Origin: Actinomycetota bacterium
GTDB lineage: Bacteria; Actinomycetota; Acidimicrobiia; Acidimicrobiales; RAAP-2
Direction: 5' to 3'
NCBI GenBank assembly: GCA_021324045.1
Contig: JAJPJV010000028.1
Coordinates: 1-64,000, forward strand
Length of the DNA stretch: 64,000 bases
The notes beneath the pieces were generated by a model. That model was not told the origin of the DNA, searched no databases, and worked only from the letters and a program-made list of their open reading frames with translations. Made by a program: the position numbers and the translations under genes. Below, in pieces: positions 10,232 to 17,082 of the stretch (position 1 is its first letter; each line of letters starts with the position of its first letter).

Positions 10232-10791
10232 CTCGGGCGACCGCCACGGGTCGCCTGGCGGGCAGTCACGTGCGTGTGCCCCTCTTGCCAGCGGGCCATG
10301 GTCCAGAGCAGGTCGGACAGCCGATTCAGGTACTTGACCGCCAACGATTGGCTCGGGACATGCCCCACCGCCAATCGCTCGGCGCGTCGGACGACGGTCC
10401 GCGCGAAGTCGAGCGCCGCAGCGCGACGGTTCTGCCCGGGGACCACGAACTCGCTGGGCATCGCCGTGCGGGTCGTGAGGTCGTCGATCCGCCCCTCGAG
10501 CGCCGTCACCATGTCGTCGGTGACAGCAGTCTTGCCCGGCACCAACCGGTCACGATGCTCGGGAGCGGTGGCCACCTCGGCCATGAGGATCCACAGGTCT
10601 CGTTCGATCCCGACGAGGAGTTCGTCGAGCTCGGATCCTGGTTCGGCCTCGGCACGCGCGAGCCCGAGGACGGCCTGCGCTTCGTCGACGGCGCCATTGA
10701 CCTCGATCACGGGCGAGGCCTTGGAGACCCGCGCCCCATAGAGCAGGCCGGTCGTCCCGTCGTCGCCCTTCCTCGTGTAGATCCGCGCCAC
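10228..10791 (-). CDS. pduO: Cob(I)alamin adenosyltransferase, PduO type
   Basis: Transfers the adenosyl group of ATP to cob(I)alamin, giving the coenzyme of mutases such as the one at 3.9-5.5 kb. The 187-residue protein begins VARIYTRKGDDGTTGLLYGARVSK, containing the TRKGDDGTT ATP-binding loop. It continues through NGAVDEAQAVLG and ends with FARTVVRRAERL and YLNRLSDLLW, all PduO-type hallmarks. The frame is open further upstream to 11307, but that part is not family sequence and overlaps the divergent gene, so GTG 10791 is the likely start. Confidence 0.92.
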   Translation of the reverse strand: MARIYTRKGDDGTTGLLYGARVSKASPVIEVNGAVDEAQAVLGLARAEAEPGSELDELLVGIERDLWILMAEVATAPEHRDRLVPGKTAVTDDMVTALEGRIDDLTTRTAMPSEFVVPGQNRRAAALDFARTVVRRAERLAVGHVPSQSLAVKYLNRLSDLLWTMARWQEGHTHVTARQATRGGRPR

Positions 10792-10938
10792 CGACGTCGA
10801 GGATAACCGGCGGCTCGGCCCAGGTCGGTGGGAGCCCCCCGCCGGAGAGGATCCGCGAATTCCGGCCTTCGACGCACTACGGTTCGGTTCGTGGCTCTTG
10901 TTTCGGCTGTGCTCGCCGCCCTTTCGAGCTCGACCAAG

Positions 10939-11325
10939 ATGGCCGAGGTCGCGGTGCTCGTCATTGTCGTGGCGCTGCTCCTGGGGTTGCTCGTCCTCTA
11001 TCGGCGCCAGAACAAGGCGCCCACGAAGTCCCGGCACAGCGCGTCGCACAGCAACGATGCTTCCTCGTACTACGGGAACCTCAACACCTTGGTCGGTGCA
11101 TCGTCGGGGACGGGGATCGGGTCTTCGTCCCTCGGGCAACCTGATCCCTTTGCGATGTTCGGCCCGCCTGCCGCCCCTCCGCAGCAGCCGCCTTCGCCAC
11201 CGGTAGCTCCGACCCCACCGCCTGGACCCCCCCCGGGATGGTTGCCCGATCCCAGTGGTGCGCCGGACACGCTCCGCTACTGGGATGGCACTCGTTGGAC
11301 TGAGCACGTCGCCCAGCGGAGCTGA
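10939..11325 (+). CDS. Membrane-anchored DUF2510 protein
   Basis: A short protein with one N-terminal membrane helix (AVLVIVVALLLGLLVLY), a Ser-rich then strongly Pro-rich middle, and a C-terminal GWLPDPSGAPDTLRYWDGTRWTEH segment. The last is the DUF2510 signature common in actinobacterial membrane proteins, of unknown role. ATG 10939 is chosen because it sits just before the helix; GTG 10891 is an in-frame alternative and no strong ribosome binding site distinguishes them. Its 3' end overlaps the 3' end of the lipoyl synthase frame by about 49 bases, tail to tail. Confidence 0.65.
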   Translation: MAEVAVLVIVVALLLGLLVLYRRQNKAPTKSRHSASHSNDASSYYGNLNTLVGASSGTGIGSSSLGQPDPFAMFGPPAAPPQQPPSPPVAPTPPPGPPPGWLPDPSGAPDTLRYWDGTRWTEHVAQRS

Positions 11326-13076
11326 CCACTCGCCTCTGCTGCCTCTCGCGCGTGGTAGCTCGAGCGCGTGAGCGGCGAGGCTTGGACGTGGGTGAACCCA
11401 AGTCGCAGGCCTTCCTCACGGAGGTCCGTGAACTCCTCTGGGCTCCACCACCGGGCAACGGGGATGTGGTCTCGGCTGGGGCGGATGTACTGACCGATCG
11501 TCGCAATGCTCACGCCGACCCCGCGCAGGTCCGCGAGCGTCCCGAGCACCTCGTCGCGCTCCTCGCCGAGCCCAACCATCAGGCCGGACTTGACGACGAG
11601 CCCGGCGTCAGCGGCGCGCGCAAGCACGGCAAGGCTTCTCGAGTACCCAGCTGAGGGACGAACCGCTCGCTGAAGGCGCGCCACCGTCTCGATGTTGTGG
11701 TTCAAGACGTCAGGACGGGCTTCGAAGATCGTTGCCAGCGTCTCGGGATCCCCTTTGCAATCAGAAACGAGGGTCTCGACGGTGGTCGAGGGGCATCGCT
11801 CGCGAATCGCCCGGATGGTCGCGGCAATCGCGCCGGCACCCCCGTCTGGGAGATCGTCTCGCGCGACGCAAGTGACCACTGCATGCGCAAGGCCCATCTG
11901 TTCGACTGCTCGGGCGACGCGTTCGGGCTCGGTGGGATCGAGGGGAAAGGGCCGTCGTGTGTCCACCTTGCAGAATCCACACGCACGAGTGCAGCGTGAG
12001 CCATTGACCATGAAGGTTGCCGTCCCGTCGTTCCAGCACTCGAAGATGTTCGGGCAACCTGCCTCCTCGCAGACCGTGACGAGGTTCAGTGCGTGCAGGG
12101 TTCCTCCGAGGTGCAGAAATTCGCCACCCATCCGTGCCGGCACCCTGAGCCAGGGGGGCTTGCGATCAGCCATCGACAGTCCCTGATCGGGATCCACCCC
12201 AGCCTGTCGCAGGCGACGCGTCAGTGGCCGGTCGTAGACAGGGCCCGGCGAACCCGGCTGACGTCCGTCTCCGCACGCGCCGCGGTCAGGGCTCGCACCG
12301 GCAGGCCCTGGATCTCGCAGTGGCTGGAGACCGGGTCCTTGGTCGTCCGATCGCGCTTCGCCTCGCACGCGCACCCCTAAGCGGAGCCGAGCGCTCGCGA
12401 CGCCTTGGCGATCGATTGGCGCATTGGCAGCTCCCCACTCCCGTGACGCTCGCTCCACGATCGCGTCCATCGCATCGCGAAGGCCGATGCCGAGCCCTTC
12501 GTTGGCCAAGGAGGTCACGGGATACTCGGTGATCCCGCAGGGCACGATGTGCCGGAACATCGACAGGTCGCAATCGATGTTCAGTGCCGCACCATGAAGC
12601 GTGCGACGTCGACGATCCGCAGTGCGGATCGTGCGCACGCCGATGGAGGCGAGCTTCCTCGGTCGCCCGTCCGAGAGGCCGACCCAGACGCCGGGGAATC
12701 CCTCGAGTCGGCCGAGGCCTCCGGCACTGCGGTCCACCCCGAGCCCCGTCAATGCATCGATCAGGACCTGCTCGAGGCGCGCCACGTGCTCGCGGCCCGA
12801 GGACGGATCGGCCGTGACCGTGACGATCGGGTAGATCACGAGCTGCCCTGGACCGTGGTAGGTGACGTCACCTCCCCGGTTCGAGCGGATCAGGGCGGCA
12901 CCAACGCGTTCGGGGTCCACCAGCACGTGAGAGGGCCGCGCTCTCACCCCGAGGGTGTAGACGTGCGGGTGCTCGAGCAGGAGCAGGTAGTCCTCCCGAC
13001 TACGGGTGGCGAGGGCGCGTTGCAGATCGAAGGCCTCTTCGTAGGGAACTCGCCCCAGCCACCGAACGCGAAGCAT
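11277..13076 (-). CDS. lipB/lipA: Octanoyltransferase (LipB) and lipoyl synthase (LipA) in one open frame
   Basis: One uninterrupted 599-codon frame encodes both lipoate-assembly enzymes. Residues 1 to about 225 are LipB: RGGDVTYHGPGQLVIYP, catalytic Lys141 in KLASIGV and Cys180 in HIVPCGITEYPVTSL; it moves octanoate from ACP to lipoyl domains. Residues 302-599 are LipA: Cys336/341/347 for the auxiliary cluster, CTRACGFC (362-369) for the radical-SAM cluster, and C-terminal RSSY. The 76-residue linker is Gly/Pro/Arg-rich with no known domain. LipA could instead start internally at ATG 12173, which has only a weak upstream CAGGGA. Whether one fused or two proteins are made is undecided. The product serves the adjacent E2. 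Confidence 0.85.
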   Translation of the reverse strand: MLRVRWLGRVPYEEAFDLQRALATRSREDYLLLLEHPHVYTLGVRARPSHVLVDPERVGAALIRSNRGGDVTYHGPGQLVIYPIVTVTADPSSGREHVARLEQVLIDALTGLGVDRSAGGLGRLEGFPGVWVGLSDGRPRKLASIGVRTIRTADRRRRTLHGAALNIDCDLSMFRHIVPCGITEYPVTSLANEGLGIGLRDAMDAIVERASREWGAANAPIDRQGVASARLRLGVRVRGEARSDDQGPGLQPLRDPGPAGASPDRGACGDGRQPGSPGPVYDRPLTRRLRQAGVDPDQGLSMADRKPPWLRVPARMGGEFLHLGGTLHALNLVTVCEEAGCPNIFECWNDGTATFMVNGSRCTRACGFCKVDTRRPFPLDPTEPERVARAVEQMGLAHAVVTCVARDDLPDGGAGAIAATIRAIRERCPSTTVETLVSDCKGDPETLATIFEARPDVLNHNIETVARLQRAVRPSAGYSRSLAVLARAADAGLVVKSGLMVGLGEERDEVLGTLADLRGVGVSIATIGQYIRPSRDHIPVARWWSPEEFTDLREEGLRLGFTHVQASPLTRSSYHAREAAEASGQLRWATCSVQRVPSQ

Positions 13077-13084
13077 TGGCGCCG

Positions 13085-14713
13085 TTAGAGCTCCGACGCC
13101 CAGTCCCTGGTCATGAGCACGTCCTTCACCCGGCGGAGGAACGAGGAGGCGTAGGCGCCATCGACCGCCCGGTGATCCCAGGCCAGGCCGATCAGCCCGA
13201 CGGAATGGATGGCGATCGATTCCGATCCGTCCGGCAGCTCGACGACCACGGGCCTTCGCTTCACGCCGTCCGTCGAGAGGATCCCCACCTGAGGTTGATT
13301 GATGATCGGCACCGTGAAGTAGGTCCCGAAAGGCCCGTCGTTGGTGATGGAGAAGGTGCCCCCGAGAACGTCGTCAGGCCGGAGCTGCTTCGTGCGAGCT
13401 CGATCGGCGAGATCACGAATTCTCCTCGCGATCCCTCGGAGCGTGATCTCTTCCGCACGATGCACGACGGGAACGATCAGCCCCTCGTGGTCCAGGTCGA
13501 CGGCGATCCCCAGGTTGATGTCCTGGTACACCACCAACGAGTCCTCGGTGACTGAGGCATTGAGGTGTGGATACTCGCGGAGGGCCTCCACCGTGGCCCT
13601 GGCGACGAAGGGCAGGTACGTGAGCGAGAAGCCCTCTTCAGCCCGAAAACGCGGTCCCCATTCTCTCCGTACGCGCTCGACGGCCTCGAAATCCGTCTCC
13701 ACCGTGACGTACGCATGTGGCGAGGTCGCCTTCGAGCGAACCATGTGCTCGGCCGTTCGCCGCCTGATGTTGGAGAGCGGGACGACCTGTGTCCTCGAAG
13801 GGTGCATCGACACGAGCGCCGCTTCGCGCCCAGCACTCGAAGCGGGTGGCGTGGCGGTCGCCGACGGCGCCGCGGCGGTGGCGGGCGCAGTCGAGGACTC
13901 GGCTTTCGACGGAACGCTCGCTGGCGCGGCGGGGGATGCAGTCGACGGTGCGGTCCTCGACGCCGCCCGTTGTGCGTCGATGAACCGGAGCACGTCTTCG
14001 CGCGTCAGGCGGCCCCCGACGCCGGTCGCTGGCACGTCGCTTGGATCGATTCCGTGCTCGTCCAGGAGTCGACGGACCACCGGGGAGAGCAGGAGATGGC
14101 CTCCCTCCGCCCCTCCACCCGGAGGGGCGGAGGGAGGGGACGCCTGGACTGAGCCCTCCGCCGAGGGGGTCGCAGCACCCCCTGCCCCAGGACTCGGACC
14201 TGAGGCCACCGATGCTGTGGGTTCGGAAGGAGCTGCGGGTTCGGACGTCGGTGTCGGCCGAGGGACCGTCGTCGGCGCAGGCGGCGCACTGATGGAGAAC
14301 CCCGGTGTCGGTGGTGGTGTCGGTGGGGATGAAGGAGCCTCGGGAGCTGCCGAGGTCCCCCCGGTCGGCGATGCCGATGGCGTCGCTGCCGCTGTCGGAG
14401 GCTGGGCCTGAGGGGGCGCAGTCGAGGGTGGAACCGTGGCTGCCGGCCCCCTGGCTGCCGGACTTTCCCCGTCAGCCACGCTCTCGGCGATCACCGCAAG
14501 GCGCGCGCCAACTTCGACCGTATCCCCTTCTTGAACGATGATCTCCTGGAGGATGCCCGAGGACGGCGAGGGGACCTCGGTGTCGACTTTGTCCGTGGAC
14601 ACCTCGAAGAGCGGTTCGTCCCGGCTCACGCGATCCCCCACTGACTTCAGCCAACGGGTGATCGTCCCTTCGACGACGGTTTCGCCAAGCTGTGGCATCG
14701 TCACGTCAGGCAA
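13085..14713 (-). CDS. sucB: 2-oxo acid dehydrogenase E2 (dihydrolipoamide acyltransferase)
   Basis: Core acyltransferase of the pyruvate (and probably 2-oxoglutarate) dehydrogenase complex, 542 residues. It has one lipoyl domain with lipoylated Lys42 in STDKVDTE. A long Ala/Pro/Ser linker follows, then a peripheral subunit-binding domain (SPVVRRLLDEHGIDPSDV), a second Ala/Pro linker, and the trimeric catalytic domain ending DHRAVDGAYASSF, with catalytic His514 and Asp518. The single lipoyl domain contrasts with the two or three of many actinobacterial E2s. The first linker's DNA contains a 17-bp perfect hairpin. It overlaps the upstream lpd gene by 8 bases and follows it in the same operon. 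Confidence 0.93.
   Translation of the reverse strand: MPDVTMPQLGETVVEGTITRWLKSVGDRVSRDEPLFEVSTDKVDTEVPSPSSGILQEIIVQEGDTVEVGARLAVIAESVADGESPAARGPAATVPPSTAPPQAQPPTAAATPSASPTGGTSAAPEAPSSPPTPPPTPGFSISAPPAPTTVPRPTPTSEPAAPSEPTASVASGPSPGAGGAATPSAEGSVQASPPSAPPGGGAEGGHLLLSPVVRRLLDEHGIDPSDVPATGVGGRLTREDVLRFIDAQRAASRTAPSTASPAAPASVPSKAESSTAPATAAAPSATATPPASSAGREAALVSMHPSRTQVVPLSNIRRRTAEHMVRSKATSPHAYVTVETDFEAVERVRREWGPRFRAEEGFSLTYLPFVARATVEALREYPHLNASVTEDSLVVYQDINLGIAVDLDHEGLIVPVVHRAEEITLRGIARRIRDLADRARTKQLRPDDVLGGTFSITNDGPFGTYFTVPIINQPQVGILSTDGVKRRPVVVELPDGSESIAIHSVGLIGLAWDHRAVDGAYASSFLRRVKDVLMTRDWASEL
14099..14138. repeat. Perfect 17-bp inverted repeat inside the E2 gene
   Basis: Positions 14100-14116 and 14121-14137 are perfect reverse complements (arm CTCCCTCCGCCCCTCC plus one flanking C-G pair) around a 4-base ACCC loop. 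On the coding strand it encodes part of the Pro/Gly-rich inter-domain linker. It is nearly all G and C and lacks a U-tract, so it is not a standard terminator. Confidence 0.85.
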
Positions 14714-16127
14714 GGTGCAGCCCCCTTCCGGTCAGAGCGAGGACTGTCTCCCCGAAGGTCTCGGACAGCGATGGATGCGGCAGGAGGAACTGTGCGGTCT
14801 CCTCCGGAGTCGCTTCCCAGTTGACAGCGAGGTAGCCCGCGCCGAGCTGCTCGGTCACCCAGGGACCCACGAGATGAACACCGAGGATCCGGCCAGGTCG
14901 ACCATCCGATGTTCGCTCCGCGACCACCTTCACCATCCCATCGATGTCGCCGAGGATCCTTGCCCGGCTGTTGCCGGCGAAGGGATCCGTCTTCGTCACG
15001 ACGTCCAGTCGGCGCTCACGCGCCTGCTGCTCGGTGAGCCCCGCGGACGCGACCTCAGGATGACAGTAGATCGCCCACGGCACCCGCTCGTAGTCGACGG
15101 GGGCGACCTGCTCGCCAAGCATCGAGCGGACCGCGACGATCGCCTCGGCGAAACCGACATGGGCGAGCTGCGGAGCTCCGGCAACGAGATCACCGACTGC
15201 CCATACGCCCTCGGCGTCCGTGCGCTGGTACTGGTCGGTCACCACGAACCCGGCGCGGTCGAGGACCACGCCAGTCCCTTCCGCGAGAAGCCCCTCGGTT
15301 CGCGGTCGTCGACCGATCGAGACCACCACGAGCTCGACATCGATCTCTTGACCACCCGCCAAACGGACCGTCGTCCCGGTCCCGTCGGGCCGCGGAACGT
15401 GATCGACGAGCGTGGCGCCGGCGATGACCTCGATGCCGCGCTTACGGAACGACCGCTCGACGACAGCAACGACATCAGCGTCGCAGTTGGCCAGGATCGA
15501 AGGAAGCGCCTCGACGAGGGTGACCCTGCAGCCGAGGTCGCAGAGCAACGAGGCGAACTCGCAACCAATGGCCCCGCCACCGATCACCGCAGCAGATGAC
15601 GGAACGTGGTCGAGATCCAAGAACTCGTCGGAGGTGACCACGAGCCTCCCGTCCACCTCGAAGCCGGGGAGCGTCCGTGGCACCGAACCGGCCGCAAGCA
15701 CGACATTGCGACCGATCAGCTCGGTTCCGGCCTCGGCCCCGTCGATGACCCGAACCCGGTGGCCAACCTCGAGAGCCCCCGTTCCGGAGACAACCCGTAC
15801 CTTTCGGCCCCGGAGGAGCCCTGAGAGACCGCGGAACAACCCGTCGACCACGCGGTTCTTCCTCGCCTGATTGATCGCGAAGTCAATCGGCGCAGCGGTG
15901 ACCGAGAGCCCGAACTCGCCTGCCCCGTGCACGGTACGGACCACGGCTGCGGCTTCGAGGAACTCCTTGGCTGGCACACAGCCACGGTGCAGGCACGTCC
16001 CACCGACCTTGTCTCGTTCGACGATCGCGACCGACAGGCCAGCGGCTGCGCCGTAGAGGGCGGTCGCGTACCCTCCAGGGCCTCCGCCGATGACGACAAC
16101 GTCGAACTCCTCCGCATCAGCCGTCAC
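14706..16127 (-). CDS. lpdA: Dihydrolipoyl dehydrogenase (E3)
   Basis: FAD-dependent E3 that reoxidises dihydrolipoamide on E2 and reduces NAD, 473 residues. It has the N-terminal FAD motif VVIGGGPGGY, the redox disulfide GGTCLHRGC (Cys45 and Cys50), the second nucleotide-binding motif AVIGGGAIGCEFASL, and the C-terminal HPSLSE carrying the catalytic His-Glu pair. It is the first gene of the lpd-E2-lipB/lipA run, coupled to E2 by an 8-base overlap. Confidence 0.95.
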   Translation of the reverse strand: MTADAEEFDVVVIGGGPGGYATALYGAAAGLSVAIVERDKVGGTCLHRGCVPAKEFLEAAAVVRTVHGAGEFGLSVTAAPIDFAINQARKNRVVDGLFRGLSGLLRGRKVRVVSGTGALEVGHRVRVIDGAEAGTELIGRNVVLAAGSVPRTLPGFEVDGRLVVTSDEFLDLDHVPSSAAVIGGGAIGCEFASLLCDLGCRVTLVEALPSILANCDADVVAVVERSFRKRGIEVIAGATLVDHVPRPDGTGTTVRLAGGQEIDVELVVVSIGRRPRTEGLLAEGTGVVLDRAGFVVTDQYQRTDAEGVWAVGDLVAGAPQLAHVGFAEAIVAVRSMLGEQVAPVDYERVPWAIYCHPEVASAGLTEQQARERRLDVVTKTDPFAGNSRARILGDIDGMVKVVAERTSDGRPGRILGVHLVGPWVTEQLGAGYLAVNWEATPEETAQFLLPHPSLSETFGETVLALTGRGLHLA

Positions 16128-16247
16128 GACGGTCGCTCCTCCTGATCGCCTTCCGCTCTCTTGTGGTGCTGGTCCACCCCCGAGCCATCCAACCGGGTTC
16201 CAACCCTACCGGGAGCCGCTGAGGACAAGGGTGACGACATCCTCCCG

Positions 16248-16817
16248 CTACGACAACAGTCCTGAAGTCCCCTGTCCGCTGGACGCGGCCTCGACGGCAA
16301 GCCGGTCCGCGAAATCGTTCCACTTGTCAACTCCGTGGCTCTGGACCCACCGAAAGGTGAGTGGCCGGGGCGGTTCCAGGGCCAGCGCGAAGAGCTGCTC
16401 CCACAGGTCGCGGTTGGCGACTGGCTTTCCTTGTGCGTTCCGCCAGTTCCGCCGGAACCAGCCCTCCCACCACCGCTGCCGGATGCAGTTCACGACGTAT
16501 GCCGAATCGCTGACCACCTCGAGCCCGCTCACTGGCCACCACCGGGCACCGGCAGGTTCACTGAATGCCTGCAGTGCGCGGAGCACCGCCGTGATCTCCA
16601 TTCGCTGGTTCGTCGAGTGCGGATCGGCGCCGCTGGCGTAGGGCCCATGGGGAACAACCCAGGCCCATCCCCCAGGACCTGGATTCCCAAGCGACGACCC
16701 GTCGGTGTAGACGACCCCGCGAGACGGTGCTGCGTCGCCAGGCGACACCGTGCTCACGGCGCGGTCCTGCAAGCGAGACCCCCCGTCGCTGATCGCCGGG
16801 CTGCTCGTAGGGCACAA
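16248..16817 (-). CDS. rnhA: Ribonuclease HI
   Basis: Degrades RNA in RNA-DNA hybrids. The four acidic catalytic residues are visible in order: VVYTDGSS, MEITAVLRAL, VVSDSAYVVN and WNDFADRLA. QSHGVDKWND corresponds to the HxG-N-D handle region. The frame opens at 16817, but the N-terminal 20 residues are not family sequence, and GTG 16757 is a plausible shorter start. It lies upstream of lpd on the same strand, with a 120-base gap, and is divergent from aceE. Confidence 0.9.
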   Translation of the reverse strand: MCPTSSPAISDGGSRLQDRAVSTVSPGDAAPSRGVVYTDGSSLGNPGPGGWAWVVPHGPYASGADPHSTNQRMEITAVLRALQAFSEPAGARWWPVSGLEVVSDSAYVVNCIRQRWWEGWFRRNWRNAQGKPVANRDLWEQLFALALEPPRPLTFRWVQSHGVDKWNDFADRLAVEAASSGQGTSGLLS

Positions 16818-17082
16818 CGAGCAGGTCCGGAAGCGACGGAGCGAGTCGAATCACTGGGTGGCCCCAAGGACAACGGCCGCGCTCGCAGGCGGGGCGAATC
16901 CGCCCTCGACGCTCGATGCCACGTTGGTTCGCAATTGGAGGGCGGCGTCATCGCAGGCGACCCTATCCGGCCAGTGTGCCGTGACGAGCCAACAACGGCG
17001 CATGAGGCATTTGCCAACCGCGGTGCGCGCCAAATCCTCCCGCCGCCCTTAGGGTGTACGAGGAGGCCGAGGGCTTCCCGCC

